Below the pieces are notes generated by a model. The model saw only the letters and a list, made by a program, of their open reading frames with translations. It made no database searches and was not told the origin of the DNA. From Capitella teleta (taxonomy: Eukaryota > Annelida > Polychaeta > Capitellidae): a stretch of DNA of 64,000 nucleotides. Positions 12,193 through 25,022 of the stretch are shown here, one piece after another. Every line of letters starts with the position of its first letter. The first letter of the stretch is position 1. The DNA lies in NCBI GenBank assembly GCA_000328365.1, contig KB306710.1, forward strand, positions 149,675 to 213,674, read 5' to 3'. Position numbers and translations under genes: made by a program.

Positions 12193-13126
12193 ATAGTTTG
12201 CCATGCGTCTTATACAGAAATTCCTTTAAATGTAGATGCATGAATGGTGACTATAGAAATACCAATATTTCATTCACATTCACATTCACCACCAATGTTT
12301 TTATTTCCCATGGCACAAACACGAGAATGTGTTACATTAAACATAAGCAATCCTCATCTAGAGTCATTGATGCATCTACCATGAATTCCAGCAGCTTCCT
12401 CTCCAAGTACCAAGTCCCCGTAAGTCCCTCAAGGTTAATTATAGGAGCATTTCCGTCACTCCCCTATGTATATTAATTGCCTCTGGCTTCTCTTTTTATG
12501 CCTACAAGGGGATACATAAGTATTGAGAAGTATAACAGTGGTCTTACTAGGGCTTATTGTTAATACTATAGGAGCATGTAAAACACGAACATCTTTCATT
12601 TGAGGATGAGGAGGCAGAGAAAACTCAGGTAGCATCAACAATCGGACATTTTAATCCGTGACATCAGAGCCCCGTGACGTCACAGTTGTCGGTTCAGAGA
12701 GTTCTGAGGGTTTGGATCATCAGGGTTAGGGAACTATATGAATTAAAAGTTAAAAGTTAAACTCGGATCATTAAGACGACGAGAAGGAATTGGATTGGGT
12801 CAAGTGAATGACTTAATCGAGTTGAATAACATTGATGGTCCCACTTCACAACGGGGAAGGTCCAATGGTGATTGGTATATAAATTAAAATAATTGTAAAA
12901 TAATAATAATTAATAAATTAATTATATAAATTAATCGCTGATCATGTTGTATATACTTACAATGATTTGAGACTACAACTTACAGACAGCCCAGACTGGA
13001 AGGAACTCTCTGAACTTATATATTATCTCGGATGTAAACATTTGATTTTGTCTCTTTTATTTCCCCGTTTTTGCTAGTGCTAGACCTGTGTGTGTGTTAT
13101 GAGTGATAAATAATAAACGAATAAGC

Positions 13127-13154
13127 ACATTAGACATTAGACATTAGACATTAG
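13127..13154. repeat. Microsatellite (ACATTAG)4
   Basis: Four perfect copies of a 7-bp unit. Confidence 0.92.
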
Positions 13155-16039
13155 AGCGCTATCTTCAATCTGGGTTCTTAGCTACGTGAGTGCACGTAGG
13201 TCAAACAAAGATCCAAGCAATTACGCGGCCACAAGACACGTGCGCTGATCGACAAAGAGCGGCTTCCCAATTACGCTAACCATATACCTGAGCAACAAAA
13301 AGCACCTCTTGGCATGACCCAGGTACAGCAATGGTGTGTCCCAGGGGGCCAGGTGTGGAGCTAGTGATTGGTGAGATATACCTGCAGTCTGATCATTCAG
13401 GGTTTAACTCGGATTGATTTCGACCGCACGCAACGGGGGAGGGAACCGAAAAGGGAGACGAATCGTCAATAAATTGATTCAAAATTCGCCCCCTGAACAT
13501 CGATTCGGATTTGGAATCTGATCGTACATTTGTTCAATCCATGGACCACGACGATCGAGGTAGCACCGATGACGACGCTTACGTAATTCTAGCTCCACTT
13601 TCTGATCGGCAGGCGGCAGGGCCATGAGGTATTACACTAGTGGCGTCAGTGTGAACCGAAGCAGTGCTCAAGTGTAGGATACAACGCGGATCTATCTCGG
13701 TAGAGGCGTCGGTGAAAGGCGCAAGGGAAGATCGAACAGTCAAGGTGAGTGCTTATAAATTGCATTTCACACAAGGTATCAAAGCGTTTGATGTGATACG
13801 AGATTCAGGAGAAGGTTGTTCTGTTCTCTCGCGACAAAGGAATCTATAGAGATTCGTAATTCAAGCACTTGATGTCGGGATATAACACTTTTAGGTTCGG
13901 TTCGGTTTGGTTCTGTGTTACACTTCCTCATGGTGAATTTGTTGAGACGGTTGTGCCTGTTATGCTGTGCGTCTCAAAGCAAAGTAATTGCACCTTAGCT
14001 CGATAATTAATACTTAAAGATAATTAATTATAGAGATGGACAATCTCGTTGAATTGATGTTTATTGGTCCTTGAACGAAATATTGCGTATGTGTAGTTCT
14101 AAACTCTATACTTATTCTATCTCAGGGTGCGTCTATATATCTATATATCTATGCTCCACCGACATATTGAGGCCAGAGAGAGGCATTACAAAAATTATGA
14201 TAATATACACGGAACCCAGTTTTCAGCTTGGCGTGCGGAGAAGTAAACTCACTTGATGAGTTTGGAGCTGTGCAACTGAGCTAATGATGCCAAACTATTG
14301 ACAGCCGCACTCAAAGCGCGCACACACAGCGCCATCAATTTCGAACAAAGGGTTTTATCGGCGTCTGCTCCGGTAACTTTCCATATTTTATTAGACAGTG
14401 GATCGTAAATGAGGACAGCCCTCGATCACATTGGCGACAATCCTTGCTCTTGCCCTGCAACGAGGAAAAATCCTTTCAATTGAATTCTACGTCGTCTGAT
14501 GTTTATATCTTTGCTTACCTTCAAACGCACCTTGCATGCAACGACTGAAGATAATATCGTAGGTGTCTCCATGGTTACGGTCTGCGATGAAGCATCACAC
14601 AAGATGGCCCGGTTGTTTCTGGGTACAGGTGCCTAATCTATTGACTGATCGAGTGAATGCTGAACCAGCAGTCCAATTTCAATTCATGCTTTCCAGGTTC
14701 GCACGTAATCATTATTTACAGAGACATATATACGCACACACGGTTGCCACTAGCAGATCAAACAATGCGATTTGCGTAAGCTGTCTGATTCCCGCAGATG
14801 AACAACAGAAAGATGTGTTGCTCGTGGACGTCCTTGATCGCAGAGATCTGGGAACGATGTCGCCAGTGGCCTGCTCAACTGGACAGTGGTATCAGCCTTA
14901 TTCTTGGCGTTCTTTCAGTGACCACCTGTGTCCACCTTAGCATTGTGAACAATCGACCACTGTTGCACAATAATAGGCGCCTTTAAATAGCTTTGTAGAT
15001 AGAGATGCGTCCAATGCATGTAATGACCCATATTTCTCTTGTGTCTGCATCATGGTGACTTCCTGTCTGGGTCTCATAACATCTGTGAAGGGGAGGGGGT
15101 CATTATCTTGTGGCTATTGTGTTGCTAATTATAATTTGCTGCCCATAGAAGAAGCCCACTGAGAGTGTGGGAAACCCTGTTTCATCTAATTAACATTAAT
15201 TAGATTAATTTCATTAATCTAATTAATGACTTCAAGGAATCATCATTGCGGTTCTTAACACCTACCAAGAAATTATTATATTCACGCGTCAATCGTAGAT
15301 GGGCCGTGGAACTGATATCAGGTGGGGATTGGAGTTACCGTGCCTCGATCTGGACTCCGCGGGTGGGGGAAAGTAACGAGTTATATTTAATGAATATAAT
15401 CTTATTATGTGTAACATTATAAATATTGCAATCATGAGTACACCCACATGGTAGAACCAAGACAAAATTGCATGATATCCAGTTCAATGAACTGAAGATG
15501 TTGGTCGACCTTACTAGTCGATTATTAGGGAAATAGATCGTAAAACATCTGGTAAAGAATGCGGCGTGACGTAGATGTCGACCACACGATTCTGTTAGTG
15601 ATTGCATTGATACTCTGCCGGATTTTATCCGCGGCTTCTGATAGCGTGTTTCGTCTATTTGTGATAAAACTCACATTGCAGAGGTTTCCATGCGTTCGAT
15701 GTGGATCTCAGCGTATACAAGGATGGCGTTGATCTCAAGCCGGGGGGGGGACGTATCAGGGCGTCAATCTCAAGAGTTCATTGCGACCTCGCCTGTCACT
15801 TTTTCCTCGTGCTGACCTCTTCACCTGTCACCTTGGATTAAGATTGATCGATGTCATTGATGGCATCGTGTCTCTGTTCCTTGGGTGCAAATATATAAAA
15901 AGAAATATGCTATAACATCGTGTTTTTGTCAGGACAGATTTTCGCAATAGCTGCTATATGACGTCATTTGCGTCAATTGAAGAGTGGGTTTAAAGTGTGT
16001 GGGACTTGAAGAAGCACTCTTTCTGCCATGGGAGATGCA

Positions 16040-16345
16040 AACATCTCAAATGCTGGCCAGCAGGTGGCGCTATACTTGGCCATGTTGAAACAATTGGCAT
16101 ATCTACTCACGAGTCTTGTTTACTGTGGGCTTATCAACCGATTCGACGGGCGAAATGAACGGCTGTTGATGCTGCCGGCGCCTGTCTGTGAGTGGGAAAT
16201 GGAGAATGGCATTATTACCCTAGATATGGAGATGAGCTTCTTCCTATACAAGGTGGGACATTGGTCTATCTCCCATTGTGAAGAAATGGTCATAACCTAT
16301 GTTCCCTAGCTACACCACTCGCAATTTCGCACGAAATATAAAACA
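16040..16345. repeat. Dispersed repeat family, copy 2
   Basis: Shares CCCATTGTGAAGAAATG and TTTCGCACGAA with copy 1 at 9.07-9.13 kb. On the opposite strand it shares a block around ATATGGAGATGAGCTTC with copy 3 near 17450-17480. The mix of direct and inverted blocks suggests rearranged or composite copies. Confidence 0.5.
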
Positions 16346-17289
16346 AGACATCGAAGGAACTCCAACCATGGGTAAATCGATACGAGATGCTAGAATAGAC
16401 TTATTGGACATGATTGATAGTAGTGCTGGAAGACAAATAGCAAAGTAAATTGAGAGAAAAAAATATGTATCCTAAATTCAAAATCGTGATCCTTGTACCA
16501 AGGTTGAAATTAAAAATATATAAAAAAATGAATATAGTTTTTAATTTGTCAGAAACAGAATTTGAAATGTAAACCTCAGTCATGAGTTGACCACTTTGCC
16601 ACAACACCGCAGAGTCATATGATAATGCTAATGGCAGTATCAAAATATATAAGATTTGAAAATTTGCATGCAGGATCGAGAGTTCATGTCTTTAACGAGC
16701 AAAACTCTAGAACCAAATTAAAGAGTGATTTAAATCCATGAGCACATTTCTTTCTTGAAAATTAGTTCCCCACAGAATGGCATCTGTTAAAAATGCGTCG
16801 GAATATTTGTTGCTGAATGAGGTGATTAATTGCTCATTATTTGGCATAATTTTTTTATTTTTTTTTTTTTTTTTTGGTGTCTGAGCAGTATTATTGACCA
16901 CTTCATTTGGACCTAACATTCATACCAATGCTCAAAAATGAAAAGTATTAGACCCATGGTCAATGTGACCTTTGAGATACAGTCACCCAAGCAAAATACC
17001 TATATCCTATGTCCAATATAGGATTTACCCATAATAAGGATCTATTCGACAAACACTCAAAAAGTTCCTGTTATAATGTGAATAAAAATTTGAATTAAGC
17101 GGCATTCTCGAATTGCCTTTCACTGGTCTCCAAGGCTTTTGTCTTAATTGTATTTATATATCTAGTTAATTATTGTGCCAAAATAAATCATTATCTCTCT
17201 CTCTCATAAAAGATCAAACCGAGTCCAAATGTGATGAAGCATTAATAGATTAATCAAATTAATTAATTAATAAATTAATAAATTGTTAA

Positions 17290-17500
17290 TAATTTGCGCG
17301 TTTTAGGTGCGCCAAAACGGGAATCTGCGATAATTGAGTGAACAAATGACAGGGTTGCCATGGCAGCGGTTGCCATGGCGGTGGTTGCCATGTATAGGAA
17401 GTCGGGGAGACTCGATGGCCACGAGCAATGTCGGATCTTGTTTACTAACAGGAAGAAGTTCATCTCCATATCTATGATTATTACCATCCACTTTAGACAA
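17290..17500. repeat. Dispersed repeat family, copy 3
   Basis: Resembles 9190-9302 (same block order around GGGAATCTGC and GGGTTGCCATGGCA). It includes three tandem 15-bp units GTTGCCATGGC-plus-4 at 17354-17398. The block at 17454-17475 matches part of copy 2 in inverted orientation. Confidence 0.55.
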
Positions 17501-20500
17501 AATGGGTCACCCGTGACGTGGCTTAGCAATGGCTTCGCAGAATCACCTTCACTCGTTACGAATCGATCTCGTCATGAAATGAGATGCGTAACTCCACCTG
17601 GAAAAGAGGGAAAAATATCGGCACCGATTTCCCGGGAAAGATCCATCAATCCGCTGCATATGTCAGGCATGCGGTAGGAAATGGCTCAGGGACCGAGGCT
17701 CTATATTCCCTCACATCGTTCTTCCCTAATGGAACGAATTGGCCATAGTGTAATCTTTGCATGGAGCATTTTAGGACTGAGCTCATGAATATTAATGCAA
17801 TGCAATCTTAATATTTAGGGAATGCCGATTAGATAAGGGGTAAAATGTGGGCGTTGTTATGATGTAGTTTTCCTTTTATCGTAATGGGTTTAAGATTATC
17901 ACGTTTGAAGGGATGGCTGTTATCATTGGAGTATCAATTTAATGTCTGGACGTCTTCCTTGTCGGTTGGAGCCACTAAAGGATCGAACTGTACAAGGGTC
18001 CACTTCAGAAGACAAATCCAATCACCTGTCGTAACCACTGTTCTGTAAAGAGGGGCCTAATTTAACATACATTCGATTTGCCGATCGTTCATTGCTGCGA
18101 TTCCTTTGGGATTTCGTTCGAGTAACAAGATCTAAAATAATAAACACATAGAACCTCCGCGGAACAACCGACCTAATGATTGGGGCTTATTTTCATATAA
18201 GCCTCGATTAATAGCTCATGACAGACGCGCGCTCGATTTCCACGTAAAGCCGCTTTTGTCGGAGCAAGAAGAGAAGGGGGAAAAAAATAAGATCGTCTGT
18301 CCAAAAATCCAATTCATAAAACACCTGTGGATACAGCACCCAAAATAACCGCGTTGAAAACGTGAAATGAAATTCCAAACCTTCTAACTTAAAGCACGGT
18401 TGCCATGACATTAATAATACAGTTCCCTCTGCCACCCAGATCTATCCTGCCCTATTCACCTGTTTGATATATTGTTCTGGGATCAAATTAACATTGAATG
18501 TTTGTACCTCCCTTTTACAACAATTGCATTGTGCAACAGTCGTAAATCATCCCTCAGCCACCGTGTCAAGGATTTCTCTGAATGGAATGTATTTTTGTCT
18601 CGGCAGCCCGGGTTTATATTGTAATTCTGGCATCTCTTCCCGCGGCTCCACAAAAGGAAACGAGGCCAAAATGAGAAAGCTGCGCCAGGAAAAGATGTTT
18701 ATACGATTTTATTTAGCGAGCTTAAATGTATCTATTACATTTACTAATTCACAGCATATGCATGATTAGATAACAGTGTGCTGCCACTGTGATTGCGAGG
18801 TGGATGAATCGAAGTGAACGTTCAATCGTATATCAAAATTAATGTGTTCATTGATGGATTAACGGTTGGCAAAAAGAGCAATTGAGTGCATTCACTGAGA
18901 GAAATGCGCATGCTGAGTTGAACTGAATATTATGAATGAACCACGAGTGGAAGGTTCCTGCTTTTTGACAATGCGTGCAATCAGTCTGAAAGAGAATAAA
19001 ACTTGATTGCAACGTCTTGAGTCAGCTAACTAAAGAACTATAGGAACGCGCAATTGGTCGAGGAAACTCGGGCAATTTTGCTGCAACAGTGTTCGAATCC
19101 AGAAGATGCAAATGATGGCGAGATCCAGAATGATCACAGAGGGCCGTGGTGACCGAGTACGTCACAGCTTATTACTGTGGGTCATCATCGGTGTAATTAC
19201 GTAATTACGGTTTATAGGTTGCTCCACAAATAGGTGCTGTGATGAGAGGCGCTTATATCACCACATTTCACTGTGGGTTTTGAGCGTGCTCTGCTCGCTG
19301 TAATTGCCTTCTGAATAGCGGCAGTTATAACGCTTCTAAGCATAAGATCAAGAGGAAAGCCGGGGTCTGTATTCAGCTGTACTCGAGTGACGTCAGAGCA
19401 GGATCTGGCATGGAATTGAAGGTCGTTTCTTTTCGCCACTCGTACTACGCCTTGGTGTGCAGATGTAGACCCCTCACAACCATGCTTCCTCCAAGGCAAG
19501 GAAAGAAAAAAATAGCCTCGCGGGCTTAAGCAAAGCAGAAGCTAAGCGAAACGGCCAAGTGTGCAATCTCCACCCCATGTCGAGCATCTGACTTCCAACT
19601 TGGTTATTTTGCCACAAGAATTGAAATATCGACGGTACGTGTATTTCTCCTTTAGCTAGGAACTCATTACTTTCGTTGAGACCCGGCCTTTGATAGCGTT
19701 GGGGGCAAGGAGGCTTTGCTCCCAATTTCCTTCAGTCCTGATTTACGAATGTGCTCTCACCTGACCTATAAAGGAAAGCGGCTTTCATCTTCAACATTCC
19801 GCGTGTTTATTTCTCTTCTACGTCAATTATCGACCACTCGATGCGGTGGACGATGTTAACCTCTTCTGCCGAACGGCTCAGATCTTTTGTTAACTTTGAT
19901 GATTTCTTTCCTGATGAATACATGGTCTTCATAGTACGTGTAACAATACCTGTGCCTCGAGATACGCGCAAATCAACCAATATCTAAAGTTCATTGCCCT
20001 TGTAAATTATCATAACAATAGATTAACTCCATCCAAGACGGTGAGACTATAAGTAAAGGAAGAATCTGATTACCTGGGACCGCATACCTCCGGTTGTTGG
20101 GGGTTTTTACCTGCGGGGAAATTGAAAACAGAGAAACCATGCAGGGAGTATTTTTCCCTCTGGGACTGCGCTATTCTTTTGCTTGGTGCGAAAACGTAAC
20201 TAATGACAACAGAAAATCGGTCGACTTGTGAGAAGTTATGATGCAAGGACCTTTCTCTGCAGACTTCTAATCTTCTCCGTCGACATTGCAGAGCTCTATA
20301 TATCTCTTGACACACCTGCAATTGACCTTCATGACACCTGAAAACAGGAATTGTTTCGTAAATAATTACTAGTGCTCGTATTTTGATACGGTGATCACAG
20401 ATAATAGCTGAAAAGGCGTGCACATTACAGCACACACAGACCTAAGCGAAGTGGATGGGTGCCTATCTGCAAACCCGCGAAAAGCAATCTATCGATTGTG

Positions 20501-22570
20501 TCTTCTTTGAAAGCACTCGAAGCCGAGATTTATCCGCGCTTAGAGACTTCTCACTCATGCACATCTTCATCAGAGCATTTTGCTTCTTTGATAATTAATG
20601 CAAGGAATGCAGTGTACTCGTGCATGTTGCTGACAGCAGAAAAGTTTAATGGTCCCACGCCCCAAAAGCCATTACGTCATCGCTCGTTTACTCACGTATT
20701 TCTACGAATTTTACAATTCCCTGTAGAATTATAGCTGAGTCATTATTTCTTTGTTCAGTTGACGTCTGCAATTTAACGTCTGTGATTGCAATTTAGCGTG
20801 CAGATCCGCATTAAAATACATCACTTATAATTGAGTCCCTTGTGTTCAAAGGAAATTGGCCACGCCGGGAGCTCTAGACGACATGGGAGGGTCTCTAGCA
20901 CATTAATTTTTATACAAACCTGTCGTCCATGTCGACGGATGACGAGAGTGAGAGACAGAGACAGAATTTGAATGCTGAGTCGGCCTTCCATTTCTGCAAT
21001 GGGGTGCTTCCCATGCGACATTGCGCCAGATAACTTTGATTCACAAAGGCATTTGCCTTCAAGGAAAACAGATCGATGTCTCTATGGGGAAGGGAGACAT
21101 AACATTGACATCGATATTGCAGGGCGTTATGCGAATAGGGACAATGCTCACGCAATAAGTGCAAAAAAAAATAAATATATATATATATATATTTCTATAC
21201 CTGGTCGTAAAAAAGTATTGATTGCGAAGGTAGACATGGCCTGGTAAAGATGTCATCTGTCCTTTAGAATTCTTAATATCTTGCAATGATGAAAATAGAC
21301 AGTGTTATTCAGGAACGGACTAAGGGGCAGTAACATTTCGTAAAACTTAGCAACAACACAATTGTGCATTGATATGTCAGATAAATTATGAATTGCAAAA
21401 GTCATACCGACATTTAATTTCAATATGTGTATCCATTCAATAGTTGCCATGCTTGATATGAAGGTGTTACACTATCTTTCCCCACGACATCTCTGCTCGT
21501 GAATTATGGATGATACACTAACCATAATGCACCTGTGAAGTACTGTACGAATAACCGTATCAATTGCACAGTGCATTCGAATGTCATTAATAACTCATTA
21601 TTGCCAATCACGCCACGATAATCCAGAGATGCCACAAAAGCAATCCATGCAATTACAAAAAGCAAATTGCGTAGGAGAAAATTCCACGAAAACTTTGTCA
21701 TGTTCAGTTGAATGGAGCTGATAAGTATATATTAGATTACTTTGTACATGATTATAAACATTATTATTCTGAACCTGCCATGTATACATGCAGAGGCAAA
21801 TCCACCTCCTGGTGAAAACTCCAGGTGTCCATTAAGACCAAGGTCGTGGAGCGGCAACCATGGAGCACGATTTTCCTTTCAAAGTGTCCCTAAGCCTTAT
21901 TCAACCTTGGCAATTGAAGCCGCCCTCGCTGTTGACATCAGAGTGCTGTACACTCCTGGGTCTAAATATTCTTCGTTTCGAATTCGGTCGACATGACCGA
22001 TTTTCTTCTGACCCTGTGGTGCATTTATGAAATCAATCAGTTTGTTTGTACAACACACAGTGCTTACTATTGATATGCGTAAAAACGGAAGCAGTGTTCG
22101 ATAGAATAATACACACGGTGATATTATCATATGGGTAACAAATCGATTTATAATTTAAAGTTCCATACTTTGCAGCCCATTTCATATATTCTGAAGTGGG
22201 CGCTATGACATTAACACCCCTGTTGTGATCCGATTTAGCGTATAATTGAGTTATAAGTTGATGTCATGAAATTGAAGCAAAATTGCAGTTTTTTTTAATA
22301 TACTATTAGCATAAATTTTCTATCATCAATTTTCTTATTGTGAAAATGAAAAAGTAGAACTTTGATTAACGACGTGAATCAATTTAAAAGATTTGCTATA
22401 TTGCCAAGAAAGCAAAAATATATATATATACTTTTACAGTGCGAGCATCTATGAGAAGTCTACATATTCAGACACATCGTTTTATCGGAAGTATATTACC
22501 TGTGCACCCAGGCCTATCACCTGCTCACAACGTATGATGGCTCTGAAGAGTTTTGAAGGCAAAACGAGCG
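17501..22570. other. Intergenic DNA, no gene seen
   Basis: Short open frames on both strands have no recognisable domain or convincing splice context. A TGACGTCA palindrome is at 19388 and a short (TA)n at 21176-21191. An isolated box B-like GTTCGAATCC at 19092 lacks a matching tRNA fold. Confidence 0.5.
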
Positions 22571-22579
22571 AGTGCATAC

Positions 22580-22725
22580 CCGGGGTACCAGGTCGAGTGG
22601 TTGGAGCGATGCAATCTCAGTGCTAAGGTTCCAGGTGGTAGAATCTGCTGGTGATATTGGGCAAAACACCCAAAGGAGAAGTCAGAGAAAGGCGACGAAA
22701 TTAATCTTTTTTTAACCATCCGTAT
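22580..22725 (+). mobile_element. Degenerate tRNA-Ser/Leu-like SINE
   Basis: The block GGTCGAGTGGTTGGAGCGAT near 22591 resembles the D-arm (box A region) of type II tRNAs such as tRNA-Ser or tRNA-Leu. Forty bases later a block near 22626 (GGTTCCAGG) could be a decayed box B, and TTGGGCAAAACACCC near 22658 resembles the tRNA-unrelated body of many animal SINEs. No clear tail or target-site duplication was found. It is different from the SINE family at 11.4, 44.0 and 45.3 kb. Confidence 0.5.
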
Positions 22726-24870
22726 TTCTCAGGGACATTTTTCCGATGTTTGATTATTTTTATTGATATAAATTTGACTATGAACTTCAATTAATCATTA
22801 GATCAATGCTATTAATAATGATTAATTAATAAGCAGTCGTTAGTAACTGCGTAAACAGTTATGCTGTTGCGAACAAGCACGGTGGATCACGGAACTAAAG
22901 GTGTCGTCGAATAAGGACTATTGCATGGGGTCAGTTGAATGCTATTAATAATCTATACGCGAGCGAATTAAAGCCAGTTGTTAACTATGCATGTTAATCT
23001 ATATTCCATCCCAGACCTAATCACCGCCCTTAGATGAATGTCGATCCGTGAGTTCAGGGCGCGTATTCGTGCGCAAGGTCCAATATCATCTAAACAGAGA
23101 GGTCCTTCGCAGAAGGCGTTCCTCTCCTGGTTCTTTCAGCTGAAGGCACCTCGTTTATGAAGAGTGCAGTTTGGAGAACATGAACATATTTATCAGTGCG
23201 CATGCGCGAGGTTTGAGTCTGTTTAACACTCTTTTACTGACACCATACATAATATATATATGCTCATTATGTTTATTGCCCCGGATGACAAAATGTCGGC
23301 CGGCAACGCGGAGGAGTTGAAAATTTATTAATAACTTCTTGCTCTGATTCGGTAAATCATGATGTAATGCGTTATACTGATGTCATAATGACATAATCAT
23401 GATGTCATAATAGTGTCTGTGTAACATTTCAATAACACTGAAATGAACAAACGAATTCAGCATATTTATAACATGTACTGCGATTGCTTCCTGTCAATGA
23501 ATGGGTTTTAATCCACAAATAATTCACACGAATTCAAATCTGACAACAACCATTGCTCACAAAAGCACAAAAGGATGGAAAATTGTGAGATGTTATTTAA
23601 ACCAATTTAATGAATTTTTACTGCATGTATTGTGTAAAAAATCTGTGATTCATCGAGGAGAGAAATTGATACACACGAATGTCATGATTATACTGGGTTT
23701 TTGTTTTTTCTATATGGCATTATTCGAATCGGGTTGGGTCTGTTCTCTATGCTACATGTAATGATATAGAACCACACTCCGCCAAAAACAATTAAGATTT
23801 CAATCGTTAAAATTGTACAATACTTTCCTTATGCCACTTGAAATACTAGATAACTCCAAATCTATCATTCATTTCAGACGTTTTCTTAAAAATGTTCTGT
23901 CATAGTATCATCCTCGATCTACAACTAACATATGAAACGAACTATTTCACTCTGAATATACGCTGCACCACCCACTATTTTTTCATTTTTTTTTTTTCTC
24001 TCCGCACCAAAGCTGAATAAAATTTTAAATTGCACAATTTGAACAGGCGACTCACAAGTAGCCATACTTAGTCACCTATTGACATGACCCTTTTCTTTCT
24101 AGCTTCTGTATTTCCATTTCTCTATTATGTATTTCCATATTTCATTGTCGCTTCCTGCTTTCTTTACCAACTTCCCTTTTTCTATTTTGGCATCATATAT
24201 TTGCTAATATATTTCTTTCTGTCTTGTTAATAAATGCAATTCAAAATTCAATTCAAAATTCAAATATAAAAACAAGGTACTTGGATAGCAAAAATTATTT
24301 TTATGAGAGATTATATATTCATTTCTCGACCTCATATTTATAGCAATGATGCAGTATCCTTGGCCTAGATGTCACAATGCTTTGATTTTAGTATTTACGT
24401 GCATTAATTACTTGCTCGAGACACGCATATACCCTTGAGAGCTTTGCCCTAATTCGTTCGCCGGGGCTCGCGTATTAATGGCTGCTTATTGCCTGTAAAG
24501 CGAACGGATATCCGCGATAGAGAGCACATCGTCTGCGGTGATTGAGTCTTGAGAGTAATATCTGTACTCGTATTACTGCCCAGTGCAGAACGTATGAGGT
24601 TCACTGATTCACTGTTCTTACCTGTGGATGCACTGACTTGCTGTTAAACGCACCGTTTAGCTTTTCTCCCTGGGGGCATCAGACAAGTTGAATGCCGTCG
24701 AGCGCTTCGTTCTGCCATCGGATCTCTTGATTTGGATGGTAGGGTCGCTGTTGAGATCGCATTCGATGCAGTTGCTCGTCGATGTCTGACTGACAGGAAC
24801 ATTTATTGTGCTGAGAAAACAAATGATTGATTATAAATTGCAGTTAAAATCGGAAACTGGCGTAATGTTA
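22726..24870. other. Intergenic DNA, no gene seen
   Basis: AT-rich, with no recognisable exon. A 24-kb stretch (24095-24240) is T-rich and ends in a short duplicated ATTCAAAATTC. Confidence 0.5.
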
Positions 24871-24970
24871 TTTGTTTGTTTGTTTGTTTGTTTGTTTGTT
24901 TGTTTGTTTGTTTGTTTGTTTGTTTGTTTGTTTGTTTGTTTGTTTGTTTGTTTGTTTGTTTGTTTGTTTG
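24871..24970. repeat. Microsatellite (TTTG)25
   Basis: Twenty-five uninterrupted TTTG units followed by impure T/G-rich sequence to about 25022. The long open frames across it on both strands (Phe-Val-Cys-Leu on +, Lys-Gln-Thr-Asn on -) are artefacts of the repeat. Confidence 0.98.
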
Positions 24971-25022
24971 GTTGTTTTTTTTTGTTTTTGTTTTTTGTTT
25001 TTTTTTTGTTTTTTGTTTTTTT

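Larger units (their letters stand above)
11680..16030. other. Intergenic DNA with small tandem repeats
   Basis: No supported gene. It holds a 17-bp tandem repeat (12109-12192), an (ACATTAG)n tract (13127-13154), TGACGTCA palindromes at 12675 and 15959, and an inverted AT-rich stretch (TTAATTAGATTAA type) near 15187-15228. Minus-strand open segments at 14310-14600 look weakly protein-like but contain stops. Confidence 0.5.

Noticed and set aside
19085-19110. Box B-like GTTCGAATCC, possible tRNA gene
   Set aside because: No matching acceptor stem, D-arm or anticodon arm could be folded around it.
20070-20435. 121-codon minus-strand frame with several cysteines
   Set aside because: No recognisable family, no signal peptide and ambiguous splice context; it looks like chance openness.
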